Shown piece after piece: positions 17,104 through 25,374 of a stretch of DNA of 64,000 nucleotides; positions within the stretch are counted from its first letter, which is position 1, and every line of letters starts with the position of its first letter. Made by a program: the position numbers and the translations under genes. Below the pieces are notes generated by a model that worked only from the letters and a program-made list of their open reading frames with translations, was not told the origin of the DNA and did not search any database. The stretch comes from Pseudomonas oryzae (GTDB taxonomy: Bacteria; Pseudomonadota; Gammaproteobacteria; Pseudomonadales; Pseudomonadaceae): NCBI RefSeq assembly GCF_900104805.1, contig NZ_LT629751.1, positions 1,283,001-1,347,000 of the forward strand, written 5' to 3'.

Positions 17104-17741
17104 TAGGGTGCGCCGCGCGCACCACAAGCCCGCAGCCGTAGTCGCCCCCGCTTGGCCGATGGTGCGCATGGCGCACCCTACGCGCGTCGAGCTGCCTGCG
17201 AATCCGCTTCACGAGGACGCGGGTCTTCGGCACCTCGGCGCTGTGGTCGGGGCAGACCATGCCGTGCTTGCCGCCGCTGGTGATCGTAGGGTGCGCCGCG
17301 CGCACCACAAGCCCGCAGCCGTAGTCGCACCCGCGTGGCTGGTGGTGCGCATGGCGCACCCTACGCGCGTCGAGCTGCCCGCGAATCCACTTCACGAGGA
17401 CGCGGGTCTTCGGCACCTCGGCGCTCTGTTCGGGGCAGGCCATGCCGTGCTTGCCGTCGCTGGTGATCGTAGGGTGCGCCGCGCGCACCACAAGCCCGCA
17501 GCCGTAGTCGCACCCGCGTGGCTGGTGGTGCGCATGGCGCACCCTACGCGCGTCGAGCTGCCCGCGAATCCACTTCACGGAGGCGCGGGTCTTCGGCACC
17601 TCGGCGCTGTGGTCGGGGCAGACCATGCCGTGCTTGCCGCCGCTGGGGATCGTAGGGTGCGCCGCGCGCACCACAAGCCCGCAGACGTAGTCTCACCCGC
17701 GTGGTCGATGGTGCGCATGGCGCACCCTACGGATGACTTTC
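17104..17741. repeat. 183-bp tandem array made of LysR-gene 3' ends plus palindrome
   Basis: Units start at 17104, 17287, 17470 and 17653: three full copies of exactly 183 bp and a partial fourth. Each has an inverted pair of GTAGGGTGCGC words (about 80 bp) and about 100 bp that, read on the minus strand, encodes SGGKHGM...SAEVPKTR..VKWIRGQLDA. This is a diverged copy of the C-terminus of the LysR regulator at 14664-15554 (SGGKHFM...AAEVPKIRAFVKWIRGQLDA). Homology continues through the stop into the palindrome. Because 183 is a multiple of 3, long open frames run through it; they are not considered genes. Confidence 0.9.
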
Positions 17742-17814
17742 AGAATTCCGCAGTGGAATGAAGTTCAGAGATTTTGTCGTTTGAGCGGCAGAGCAGTCCT
17801 CAACAGAATGAACT

Positions 17815-17872
17815 CGTAGGGTGCGCCATGCGTACCAGCGAGGGGCCAGAGGTGCGCACGGCGTACCCCACG
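17815..17872. repeat. Solitary palindromic repeat before hglS
   Basis: GTAGGGTGCGCCATGCGTACC...GGTGCGCACGGCGTACCCCACG, an inverted pair of the same family as the 17.1-kb array but without the gene-tail part. It lies about 30 bp before the hglS start region. Confidence 0.7.
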
Positions 17873-17903
17873 GGCCGCAGCCGCTTTCCAGGAGTGCAGT
17901 GCG

Positions 17904-19292
17904 ATGAACCAGAATGCCTTTGTCAGCCCGGATGCGATCCGCGCGCGTTTCTCCCTGGCCATGTCCGCCATGTACCAGAGCGAGGTGCCGCTGTACGGCG
18001 AGCTGCTCGACCTGGTAGGGCGGATCAACCGCGAGGTGCTGGCAGCCGAGCCGGCGCTGGCCGAAACGCTGCGCGAGAATGGCGAGCTTGCGCGCCTGGC
18101 CGAGGAGCGCCACGGTGCCATCCGCCTGGGCAGCGCTGCGGAGCTGGCGACCATGGCGCGGTTGTTCGCGGTGATGGGCATGCAGCCGGTGGCCTACTAC
18201 GACCTGAGCTGCGCCGGCGTGCCGGTGCACGCCACCGCGTTCCGCGCGGTCGACGAGGCCTCGCTGGCGCACAGCCCGTTCCGCGTGTTCACCTCGCTGC
18301 TGCGCCTGGAGCTGATCGACGACCCGGCGCTGCGCGCGCAGGCCGCCGAGATCCTCGCCGGCCGGCAGATCTTCACCCGCCAGGCGCTGCTGCTGATCGA
18401 GCAGTGCGAGCGCGCCGGCGGGCTGACCGAGGAGCAGGCCGGCGTGTTCATCCGCGAGGCGCTGCAGACCTTCCGCTGGCACCGCCAGGCGCGAGTCAGC
18501 GCCAAGGCCTACCAACAACTGCACGAGCAGCACCGGCTGATCGCCGACGTGGTGGCCTTCCCCAACCCGCACATCAACCACCTGACCCCCTGCACTCTGG
18601 ACATCGACGCCGTGCAGGCGGCGATGCCGGCGCGCGGCATGGCGGCCAAGGAGCTGGTGGAAGGCCCGCCGGCGCGGCGTTGCCCGATCCTGCTGCGCCA
18701 GACCAGCTTCAAGGCGCTCGACGAGGCGGTGCAGTTCGCCTGCGGCACGCCGGGTTCGCACAGCGCGCGCTTCGGCGAGGTCGAACAGCGCGGCGCCGCA
18801 CTGACCGCGCGTGGTCGCGCGCTCTACGACCAGCTGCTCGCCGCCGCCCGCGAGCGCTGTCAGGGCGTGCCGGCAGCCGATTACCCGCAGGCCTACGCCC
18901 AGGCGCTGGTCGCCTGCTTCGCCGACTTCCCCGACGACTACGATCAGCTGCGCCGCGAGGGGCTGGTGTTCGGCCGCTACCGGGTCACCGAGGAAGGCCG
19001 CGCCGCGCGCCGCGAGGGCTGTCTGGCCAGGGATCGCGAGGCCCTGCTGGCGGCCGGCCAGTTGCACTGGGAGCCGCAGCGCTACGAGGACTTCCTGCCG
19101 GTCAGCGCGGCGGGCATCTTCCAGTCCAACCTCGGCGGCAACACCCGCGGCGCCTACGACCAGAGCGCCAACCGCGCCGAGTTCGAGCGCGCCCTCGGCC
19201 GCCCGGTGCTCGACGAGCTGGCGCTCTACGCCCGCGTGCAGAACGTCTCGCTGCAGGCCTGCGCGCAGGAACTGGGCATGCCGCTGGCGTAG
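17904..19292 (+). CDS. hglS: 2-oxoadipate dioxygenase/decarboxylase (HglS, DUF1338)
   Basis: A non-haem iron enzyme converting 2-oxoadipate to D-2-hydroxyglutarate, the step linking lysine catabolism to central metabolism. The product has 462 residues; the ATG at 17904 is preceded by CCAGGAG. The residues known from the P. putida enzyme fall at the same numbers: H70 and R74 (HGAIR), H226 (NPHINHL) and E294 (GEVEQRG). These are the three metal ligands and the decarboxylation arginine. It follows the aminotransferase that would make its substrate. A terminator sits about 110 bp downstream. Confidence 0.93.
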   Translation: MNQNAFVSPDAIRARFSLAMSAMYQSEVPLYGELLDLVGRINREVLAAEPALAETLRENGELARLAEERHGAIRLGSAAELATMARLFAVMGMQPVAYYDLSCAGVPVHATAFRAVDEASLAHSPFRVFTSLLRLELIDDPALRAQAAEILAGRQIFTRQALLLIEQCERAGGLTEEQAGVFIREALQTFRWHRQARVSAKAYQQLHEQHRLIADVVAFPNPHINHLTPCTLDIDAVQAAMPARGMAAKELVEGPPARRCPILLRQTSFKALDEAVQFACGTPGSHSARFGEVEQRGAALTARGRALYDQLLAAARERCQGVPAADYPQAYAQALVACFADFPDDYDQLRREGLVFGRYRVTEEGRAARREGCLARDREALLAAGQLHWEPQRYEDFLPVSAAGIFQSNLGGNTRGAYDQSANRAEFERALGRPVLDELALYARVQNVSLQACAQELGMPLA

Positions 19293-19405
19293 ATGCTGCC
19301 GCGCGTCATCCGCACGCGGCTGGCAGCTACGCGCGGCGGCAAGACCGCGCCCGCCAAGTGACTTGCCGGCCGCTCGCGGCCATTCACATCGCCTGTTTAC
19401 CCGCT

Positions 19406-19441
19406 CCCCGGTCGCCTCCGTGCGCCGGGGATTTTTTGTTT
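19406..19441 (+). terminator. Terminator after hglS
   Basis: CCCCGG (19406-19411) and CCGGGG (19425-19430) with a 13-nt loop, followed by ATTTTTTGTT. Confidence 0.75.
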
Positions 19442-19585
19442 TGCGGGCGCGGTAATTCGCCGCCTGATCAGTAGTTTTTGGAATGGAAAGCGTCGTTCTT
19501 TTCGTTTGAGCGGTGCGCGTGGAGTTGCTTTCATCGGGGCGTGACCAAGGCCATCGCGCCGGCCGCCCCGGACCGGACGCGAGAC

Positions 19586-19596
19586 AAGAACAACAA
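19586..19596 (+). promoter_or_regulatory. CA motif (Hfq/Crc site) before the ABC importer operon
   Basis: AAGAACAACAA directly abuts the ribosome binding site AAAGGTG of the ATPase gene (ATG at 19607). Confidence 0.65.
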
Positions 19597-19606
19597 AGGT
19601 GTAGCC

Positions 19607-20380
19607 ATGCAAGCATCCGCCCCCGCCCTGGAAATCCGCGACCTGCACAAGCGCTACGGCGAGCTGGAGGTGCTCAAGGGCGTCTCGCTGACGGCCCGCG
19701 ACGGCGACGTGATCTCCATCCTCGGCTCCTCCGGCTCCGGCAAGTCGACCTTCCTGCGCTGCATCAACCTGCTGGAGAACCCCTGCAAGGGCGAGATCCA
19801 CGTCGCCGGCGAGCAGCTCAGGCTGAAGACCGCCCGCGAGGGCCATCTGGTCGCCGCCGACCCCAGGCAGATCAACCGCCTGCGCAGCGAACTGGGCTTC
19901 GTGTTCCAGAACTTCAACCTGTGGCCGCACATGACCATCCTCGACAACGTGATCGAGGCGCCGCGCCGCGTGCTGGGCCTGTCCAGGGCCGAGGCCACCG
20001 AGCGCGCCGAGGCGCTGCTGGCCAAGGTCGGCATCGCCGACAAGCGCCACTGCTACCCGAGCCAGCTGTCCGGCGGCCAGCAGCAGCGCGCCGCCATCGC
20101 CCGCACCCTGTGCATGGAGCCCAAGGTCATCCTGTTCGACGAGCCGACCTCGGCGCTCGACCCGGAGATGGTCCAGGAGGTGCTCAACGTGATCCGTGCG
20201 CTGGCCGAGGAGGGCCGCACCATGCTGCTGGTCACCCACGAGATGAACTTCGCCCGCCAGGTTTCCAGCGAGGTGGTGTTCCTCCACCAGGGCCGCGTCG
20301 AGGAGCAGGGCACCCCGCAACAGGTCTTCGACAACCCGCAGTCCGCGCGTTGCCAGCAGTTCATGTCCAGCAATCACTGA
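19607..20380 (+). CDS. Basic amino-acid ABC transporter ATPase (HisP/AotP type)
   Basis: The ATP-hydrolysing subunit of a polar amino-acid importer, 257 residues from the ATG at 19607. Walker A GSSGSGKST, the HisP-like phrase INLLENPCKGEIHVAGEQL, signature LSGGQQQRAAIART and Walker B VILFDEPTSALDPEMV are all present. The extra loop LRLKTAREGHLVAADPRQINRL is typical of the histidine/lysine/arginine/ornithine group. First of four genes (ATPase, binding protein, two permeases). The lysine-catabolic context suggests lysine or a related basic amino acid. Confidence 0.92.
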   Translation: MQASAPALEIRDLHKRYGELEVLKGVSLTARDGDVISILGSSGSGKSTFLRCINLLENPCKGEIHVAGEQLRLKTAREGHLVAADPRQINRLRSELGFVFQNFNLWPHMTILDNVIEAPRRVLGLSRAEATERAEALLAKVGIADKRHCYPSQLSGGQQQRAAIARTLCMEPKVILFDEPTSALDPEMVQEVLNVIRALAEEGRTMLLVTHEMNFARQVSSEVVFLHQGRVEEQGTPQQVFDNPQSARCQQFMSSNH

Positions 20381-20394
20381 TCGGAGCGCCAACC

Positions 20395-21150
20395 ATGCAT
20401 GACTACAAGAAAGTGCTGCTCGTCGCCGCCAGCGTTCTCGGCCTGCTCGGCCAGGCGGTCGCCGCCGACAAGCTGAAGATCGGCACCGAAGGCGCCTACC
20501 CGCCGTTCAACCTGGTCGACGCCCGCGGCAAGGTCGGCGGCTTCGACGTGGAGATCGCCGAGGCGCTGTGCGCGCAGATGAAGGCCGACTGCGAAGTGGT
20601 CACCTCCGACTGGGACGGCATCATCCCGGCGCTCAACGCCAGGAAGTTCGACATGATCGTCGCCTCGATGTCGATTACCGACGAGCGTAAGCAGGCGGTC
20701 GACTTCACCGACCCGTACTACACCAACAAGCTGCAGTTCATCGCGCCCAAGGGGGCCGAGTTCAAGACCGATGAAGCCAGCCTGAAGGGCAAGGTGATCG
20801 GCGCGCAGCGCGCCACCATCGCCGGCACCTGGCTGGAGGACAACCTCGGCGACGTGGTGCAGGTCAAGCTCTACGACACCCAGGAAAACGCCTACCTGGA
20901 TCTGGCCGCCGGGCGCGTCGACGGCGTGCTGGCCGACAAGCTGGTCAACTGGGAGTGGCTGAAGAGCGAGCCGGGCAAGGGCTTCGAGTTCAAGGGCGAG
21001 CCGGTCTACGACAACGACCGCATCGGCATCGCCCTGCGCAAGGGCGACGCCGAGCTGCGCGAGAAGCTCAACCACGCGCTGCAGGCCATAGTCGCCGACG
21101 GCACCTACAAGCAGATCAACGACAAGTACTTCCCGTTCAGCATCTACTGA
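20395..21150 (+). CDS. Periplasmic basic amino-acid binding protein
   Basis: The solute receptor of the ABC importer, 251 residues. A signal peptide (MHDYKKVLLVAASVLGLLGQAVAA) precedes the class 3 solute-binding fold: KLKIGTEGAYPPFNLVDARG, GFDVEIAEALC, WDGIIPALNARKFDMIVASM and ITDERKQAVDFTDPYY. These segments are those of the lysine/arginine/ornithine/histidine binding proteins. It begins 14 bp after the ATPase gene in the same operon. Ligand preference cannot be set from sequence alone. Confidence 0.92.
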   Translation: MHDYKKVLLVAASVLGLLGQAVAADKLKIGTEGAYPPFNLVDARGKVGGFDVEIAEALCAQMKADCEVVTSDWDGIIPALNARKFDMIVASMSITDERKQAVDFTDPYYTNKLQFIAPKGAEFKTDEASLKGKVIGAQRATIAGTWLEDNLGDVVQVKLYDTQENAYLDLAAGRVDGVLADKLVNWEWLKSEPGKGFEFKGEPVYDNDRIGIALRKGDAELREKLNHALQAIVADGTYKQINDKYFPFSIY

Positions 21151-21202
21151 CGGGCCCGCGCCCGGCTGCGGCCGGGCGCACCTGCAGGCGAGGGTGACAA
21201 GC

Positions 21203-21898
21203 ATGTTTCTCGATTTGCACGGTTTCGGTCCCGCCCTGCTGGCGGGCACCTGGATCACCATCCAGCTGGCGCTCTGCTCGCTGGCCGTCGGCCTGGTGCT
21301 GGGTCTCTGCGGCGCGCTGGCCAAGACCTCCAAGTACCCAGCGCTGCAGTGGCTGGGCTCCAGCTACTCGACCCTGGTGCGCGGCGTGCCCGAACTGCTC
21401 TGGGTGCTGCTGATCTACTTCGGCAGCGTCAGCCTGATGCGCGCCCTGGCCGACGCGCTGGGCATGGACAGCCTGGAGCTCAGCCCGTTCGCCGCCGGCG
21501 TGCTGGCGCTGGGCCTGTGCTTCGGCGCCTACGCCACCGAGGTGTTCCGCGGCGCCATCCTGGCCATTCCGAAAGGGCAGTGCGAGGCCGGGCAGGCGCT
21601 CGGCCTCGGCACCTGCGCCATCCTCTGGCGGCTGATCCTGCCGCAGATGTGGCGCATCGCCCTGCCGGGCCTCGGCAACCTGTTCATGATCCTGATGAAG
21701 GACACCGCGCTGATCTCGGTGATCGGTCTCGAGGAGATCATGCGCCACTCGCAGATCGCGGTGACCGCCAGCAAGCAGCCGTTCACCTTCTACCTGATCG
21801 CCGCCTGCATCTACCTGTGCCTGACCATCGTCGCCATGAGCAGTCTGGCGCTCATGGAGAAGCGCGCCGCACGCGGCTTCCGGAGGGCCTACGCATGA
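21203..21898 (+). CDS. Basic amino-acid ABC transporter permease (HisQ type)
   Basis: An inner-membrane permease of 231 residues with about five hydrophobic segments and the EAA-loop signature (EAGQALGLGTCAILWRLILP). The ATG at 21203 has GAGGG about 8 nt upstream; a GTG at 21194 would add three residues and overlap the ribosome binding site. The stop overlaps the next gene's start by 4 nt (ATGA). It forms a heterodimer with the next gene product. Confidence 0.9.
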   Translation: MFLDLHGFGPALLAGTWITIQLALCSLAVGLVLGLCGALAKTSKYPALQWLGSSYSTLVRGVPELLWVLLIYFGSVSLMRALADALGMDSLELSPFAAGVLALGLCFGAYATEVFRGAILAIPKGQCEAGQALGLGTCAILWRLILPQMWRIALPGLGNLFMILMKDTALISVIGLEEIMRHSQIAVTASKQPFTFYLIAACIYLCLTIVAMSSLALMEKRAARGFRRAYA

Positions 21899-22584
21899 AC
21901 TGGGAACTGATGATCAAGTGGACGCCGCGCCTGCTCGAGGGCGCCTGGCTGACCCTCGAACTGGTGGCCATCGCCGTGCTGGCTGGCCTGCTGCTCGCCA
22001 TCCCGCTGGGGCTGGCGCGCAGCTCGCGGCACGCCTGGGTGCGCGCGCTGCCCTACGGCTACATCTTCTTCTTCCGCGGCACGCCGCTCTTGGTGCAGCT
22101 GTTCCTGGTCTACTACGGCATGGCCCAGTTCGAGGCGATCCGCCAGAGCGCGCTGTGGCCGGTGCTGCGCGATCCCTACTGGTGCGCGGTGATCACCATG
22201 ACCCTGCACACCGCGGCCTACATCGCCGAGATCCTGCGTGGCGCCATCGCCGCCATCCCGCCGGGCGAGATCGAGGCGGCGCGGGCGCTGGGCATGTCGC
22301 GGGTGCAGACCGTGCTGCACATCGTCATGCCGCGCGCGGCGCGCATCGCCCTGCCGGCCTACAGCAACGAGGTGATCCTGATGCTCAAGGCCAGCGCGCT
22401 GGCCAGCACCATCACCCTGCTGGAGCTGACCGGCATGTCGCGCACCATCATCGCCCGCACCTACCAGCCGGTGGAGATCTTCCTGATGGCCGGGGTGTTC
22501 TACCTGCTGGCTTCCTATGCGCTGGTGCGCATGTTCCGTCTGCTGGAGCAACGCCTGCGCGTGGAGCTGTGCCAGGGCCGTTGA
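21895..22584 (+). CDS. Basic amino-acid ABC transporter permease (HisM type)
   Basis: The second permease, 229 residues, with YIFFFRGTPLLVQLFLVYYG, typical of HisM, and the EAA loop EIEAARALGMSRVQTVLHIVMP. Translation is coupled to the previous gene by an ATGA overlap, with GGAGG upstream. Last gene of the operon; a rho-independent terminator follows at 22638. Confidence 0.9.
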   Translation: MNWELMIKWTPRLLEGAWLTLELVAIAVLAGLLLAIPLGLARSSRHAWVRALPYGYIFFFRGTPLLVQLFLVYYGMAQFEAIRQSALWPVLRDPYWCAVITMTLHTAAYIAEILRGAIAAIPPGEIEAARALGMSRVQTVLHIVMPRAARIALPAYSNEVILMLKASALASTITLLELTGMSRTIIARTYQPVEIFLMAGVFYLLASYALVRMFRLLEQRLRVELCQGR

Positions 22585-22637
22585 GTTGAGCGTGTGGTGC
22601 TTGGCATCGTCAGCCGCGAGCCGGCGCGATGCCCTTG

Positions 22638-22666
22638 CCCGGTCGCCGCGAGGCGGCCGGGTTTTT
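22638..22666 (+). terminator. Terminator of the ABC importer operon
   Basis: A 10-bp stem (one G-T pair), CCCGGTCGCC with GGCGGCCGGG around GCGA, followed by TTTTTC. Confidence 0.85.
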
Positions 22667-22716
22667 CTGTGTGGTGGCCGCGCTCGGGCACTCGCATGCC
22701 GCCAATATCCCGGCCT

Positions 22717-22773
22717 GTAGGGGCGAATTCATTCGCCTTGAGAGGGTGTGCTGGCGAATGAATTCGCCCCCAC
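22717..22773. repeat. REP doublet, copy 2
   Basis: Inverted copies of the GGCGAATGAATTCGCC word at 22717-22737 and 22753-22773, 15 nt apart, one base changed in the second (CCCCCAC). Same family as 383-460. It occupies much of the 308-bp gap before the Lrp gene. Confidence 0.8.
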
Positions 22774-22892
22774 AACGGATCGACCAGGCTCGGAAGCCAT
22801 CCATGCGATTGCCGCCGGGAGCGCCCCCGGCGACCGCAAGCCGGCCCGGCCGTTTGTTAAGATGCCCCTTTCCCGTTTGCGATGATTTGCCG

Positions 22893-23354
22893 ATGACCGA
22901 GCTCACCAACATCCGCCTCGACGAGATCGACCGCCAGCTGATCGCCGCCCTGCAGGTCGACGCCCGCGAGAGCGCCGCCATGCTCGCGCGCAAGCTCGGC
23001 ATCGCCCGCACCACGGTGATCTCGCGCATCGCCCGCCTGGAGAAGAGCAAGGTCATCACCGGCTACGGCGTGCGCCTCGGCCAGCGCGTGCTGGACGGCG
23101 GCCTGCAAGCCTACGTCGGCATCACCCTGCAGCCGCGCTCGGGCAAGGAGGTGCTGCGCCGCCTGAGCAACATGCCCGAGGTGCAGCAGCTGTGTACGGT
23201 GAGCGGCGAATTCGACTTCGTCGCCTGGCTGCACGCCGAGACCCCCGAGCGCCTCGACCAACTGCTCGACGAGATCAGCGCGGTGGACGGGGTGGAGAAG
23301 ACCAACACCTCGATCATCCTCTCCACCAAGATCGACCGCGGCGGCCGGCTGTAG
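22893..23354 (+). CDS. Lrp/AsnC-family regulator
   Basis: A feast/famine regulator of 153 residues: an N-terminal helix-turn-helix (LDEIDRQLIAALQVDARESAAMLARKLGIARTTVISRIARLEK) and a C-terminal ligand-binding RAM domain (AYVGITLQPRSGKEVLRRLSNMPEVQQLCTVSGEFDF). The ATG at 22893 gives the family N-terminus but no good Shine-Dalgarno is visible; longer upstream starts would run through a repeat. It lies beside the basic amino-acid importer. An amino-acid effector is likely, but the targets are not visible. Confidence 0.88.
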   Translation: MTELTNIRLDEIDRQLIAALQVDARESAAMLARKLGIARTTVISRIARLEKSKVITGYGVRLGQRVLDGGLQAYVGITLQPRSGKEVLRRLSNMPEVQQLCTVSGEFDFVAWLHAETPERLDQLLDEISAVDGVEKTNTSIILSTKIDRGGRL

Positions 23355-23626
23355 CGGTCACTCCTGCGCTTTTTCGTCTTCTGCCCAGCGCCAACGGCCG
23401 GCGCCGGGCATGTCGCGCGGTGCTTCGGCAGCTACTCCCGGGTTTTCTGCGTGGAAGTACAGCACCGAGTCAGGCATGACCCCGAGGACAAACGGGGGAA
23501 GTCGAAACCGGCAAGGGCGGCGGCCGCATTCGTCTGGGATGCAGGTGCGCTCCCGATTGTCTTTCCAGCGCGTGTCGCGCTAATCTCGACGCCAGCCGAA
23601 TCTCTCTTGCAGAAGGACTTGCTGCC

Positions 23627-23764
23627 ATGGTGTATAACCGCCAAATCCCACCAAACCACTTCCGAAAAGCGCATTTCAGAGCACTCTGGACCTCAAGGGC
23701 TGGAATGTTATCCACCAGTCCCGTTCGGGATGTTATACGCTATTTGGTGGCTATTTATAGTTAG
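23627..23764 (+). CDS. Possible 45-aa ORF overlapping an attC-like site
   Basis: An ATG at 23627 with AAGGA 10 nt upstream opens a 45-codon frame (MVYNRQIPPNHFRK...). It spans the region between the two attC-like core words at 23632 and 23732. The composition is basic and no family is recognised with confidence. Small ORFs inside attC-like sequence are common by chance. Confidence 0.2.
   Translation: MVYNRQIPPNHFRKAHFRALWTSRAGMLSTSPVRDVIRYLVAIYS
23632..23738 (+). other. attC-like site at the left end of the cassette region
   Basis: GTATAAC (23632-23638) and GTTATAC (23732-23738) are perfect 7-nt inverse cores 107 nt apart end to end, and GGGAT precedes the second. The layout recalls an integron attC site. 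Inner L boxes are not clear, so this is tentative. It marks the point where base composition drops. Confidence 0.35.
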
Positions 23765-23774
23765 AGCTAAAAGC

Positions 23775-24152
23775 ATGGAAGCAATCCTAGATTTATACAT
23801 CGCAGTCAGATCAAACTTTCCCGAAATCACTGCGAAAGCTGATCGCGAGCATGTTCGGCTTTGGGGCGAGTTAGATGCTGAGTTTGCATGCTCTTGGTTC
23901 ACCAGCCTTGCCAACGCTCTCAACGCAGAGATGTGTAAAGGTACAAATCCTGAGCGCCACGCAAAGCTATTCGCATTCATCAGCAGTAGCCTTGAAAATG
24001 GTTCCAATGAAATTCACAGCTGTATCGATGTTTCATTCACTGAAAATCTGTTTTGGCAGGTGCCAGCCGAAAAGGCAGCGCCCTACTGGCAGGTATTACC
24101 TGAGCCGCTCAAAGATTTCTACATAGGGTTCCATCATCGTGTACCGCTCTAA
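23775..24152 (+). CDS. Hypothetical protein in cassette-like insertion (125 aa)
   Basis: The gene starts MEAILDLYIAVRSNFPEI and is not recognised. The product is acidic, soluble, with no signal peptide or membrane segment, and contains SWFTSLANALNAEMCKG and AKLFAFISSSLENGS. Its base composition is clearly less GC-rich than the surrounding genes, and rare A/T-ending codons are frequent, which indicates transfer. The stop codon lies at the start of an attC-like site, as in integron gene cassettes. Function unknown. Confidence 0.6.
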   Translation: MEAILDLYIAVRSNFPEITAKADREHVRLWGELDAEFACSWFTSLANALNAEMCKGTNPERHAKLFAFISSSLENGSNEIHSCIDVSFTENLFWQVPAEKAAPYWQVLPEPLKDFYIGFHHRVPL

Positions 24153-24234
24153 TATACGGTACAAGCCGTTCGCTTCGCTCACTGGGGCAGTCAAACGCTA
24201 CGCGCTTGCCTGCCCCTTAGCCTGAACGTTAGCA
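24147..24234 (+). other. attC-like recombination site 1
   Basis: Begins at the stop of the 125-aa gene and ends in the core GTTAGCA (24228-24234). Inside, GGGGCAG (24184-24190) pairs with CTGCCCC (24210-24216), and the stem continues inward as CAAxCGC/GCGxTTG with extrahelical bases. The CCCCTTAG phrase before the core is typical of attC right halves. No integrase gene is in the window. Confidence 0.5.
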
Positions 24235-24256
24235 CCAACAAGGAGTTGAGCCCCAG

Positions 24257-25015
24257 GTGTTCTCAGGACAAGAAGCAAAAGAACTAATAATCAAAGCAAG
24301 CAACTGCTGGCTATTCCCTGATTTCACAAACAAATTAACTTGGTATATAGCCATCCTTGGGGGAGCCATTCTGGCAACCCCAACAGCCTTTAAAGAAATA
24401 TTCTGCAACTTCTTAGTGGATACATTTAACCTTAATAGTGGCAGCCATTTCACCCTCGCCGAGCTTCAAGCAAGCACTGTTGAGCCACTAACGGGTTTAG
24501 GATTGATTGCTCTCGCCCTAATACACAATTTGGCCAACAAATTTCTTACACAAAAAGCATCAGAATTTGCCCTCGAAGACAGCAAAAAACGACAACGGGT
24601 TGATACCCACCTCTTCCAGAAATTCCTTGATGACTTCCCTTCTAATGGTTACACCATTCCATTTCTACGAGATCACGACTTAGGCGGGACATACCACGAC
24701 AGAAGCCTTACGGATATCAATAAATTCGTAGACTCTTGGGATGATGTTGAATATCACTTTCTCGACAAAGAGCTCGAAGAGAGGCGCGCAGATCTGTGGC
24801 AAAAATGTCGTGCTTTTACTTATCTTCTAGCTATGCACTCATATGATATTCATGGCGGACCTATGTTCTCTTGCATTCCTGATGCTTACAAAGGCGCATG
24901 GAACTACCCTGAGCACGTGGAGCAAAAACTGAGAGAGCTAAATGAAAAAGCCACAGAATGCTACGAACTGCACCAGGCCTTTATCATGTTTGCCAGACAG
25001 AAGCTAAAATGCTAA
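24257..25015 (+). CDS. Hypothetical membrane protein in cassette-like insertion (252 aa)
   Basis: Starts at GTG 24257 with AAGGAG 12 nt upstream. The product is not recognised. A hydrophobic segment at about 28-45 (WYIAILGGAILATPTAF) and another at about 77-92 (GLGLIALALIHNLAN) suggest two membrane passes, followed by a charged cytoplasmic domain of about 160 residues (LEDSKKRQRVDTHLFQKFLDDFP...). Composition is AT-rich relative to the genome. The cassette core GTTAGCA lies 23 nt before the start, and its exact complement TGCTAAC contains the stop codon at 25013-25015, a classic gene-cassette layout. Function unknown; a two-helix membrane anchor with a soluble domain occurs in some defence and stress proteins, which is only a suggestion. 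Confidence 0.65.
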   Translation: MFSGQEAKELIIKASNCWLFPDFTNKLTWYIAILGGAILATPTAFKEIFCNFLVDTFNLNSGSHFTLAELQASTVEPLTGLGLIALALIHNLANKFLTQKASEFALEDSKKRQRVDTHLFQKFLDDFPSNGYTIPFLRDHDLGGTYHDRSLTDINKFVDSWDDVEYHFLDKELEERRADLWQKCRAFTYLLAMHSYDIHGGPMFSCIPDAYKGAWNYPEHVEQKLRELNEKATECYELHQAFIMFARQKLKC

Positions 25016-25119
25016 CAAGTCGTATATGGACTCTCCCCCACAAGTAGTGAGCAAAGCCTTGCCAACCCTGTCGTCAGTGCGGTTGCATTCGTATATCCGG
25101 CCTTCGCTGGGCGTTGCCG
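25010..25119 (+). other. attC-like recombination site 2
   Basis: TGCTAAC (25010-25016) is the exact complement of the core GTTAGCA that opens the cassette at 24228. The right end is taken as GGGCGTTGCCG (core GTTGCCG at 25113-25119). The inner boxes pair poorly, so the right boundary is uncertain. Confidence 0.45.
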
Positions 25120-25274
25120 CCCGGCCACTCTGTAGTTCGTGCAGCGGGGGCCAAGCGTTCCATCGATCACGGGTATCATGATTGTTATCGGCCTTGCTCC
25201 GTTGCAGGACTCGCCTGTTCCGACAGTGTCGCTGTTCACCACTGCCACAAGAAAACCTGCTCCTGCTTACACCG

Positions 25275-25292
25275 GCCCGCCGTCAGGCGGGC
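25275..25292. other. Hairpin in the gap before the zinc-ribbon gene
   Basis: Perfect 7-bp arms GCCCGCC and GGCGGGC around GTCA, followed by TTGCT. Possible weak terminator of the cassette region. The remaining gap (25120-25374) shows no convincing gene. Confidence 0.4.
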
Positions 25293-25374
25293 TTGCTGCT
25301 CTGCCAGTCGCCGCTGAGGATGGCTCGATCAATCTTCAAGAAAATGCAATGCCTGTGATGAGGGGATCATTGCC

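Larger units (their letters stand above)
19293..19606. other. Intergenic region before the ABC importer
   Basis: The 314 bp contain the hglS terminator (19406-19441) and, at the 3' end, the CA motif and ribosome binding site of the ABC operon. A promoter between them is expected, but no convincing -35/-10 or -24/-12 pair was found. Confidence 0.5.

Noticed and set aside
16706-17674. Minus-strand and plus-strand open frames through the 183-bp array
   Set aside because: The unit length is a multiple of three, so repeats stay open by chance; the peptides are copies of a LysR tail and palindrome.
17104-17741. CRISPR-like array
   Set aside because: Units are 183 bp and repeat over their whole length; there are no short repeats with unique spacers and no cas genes.
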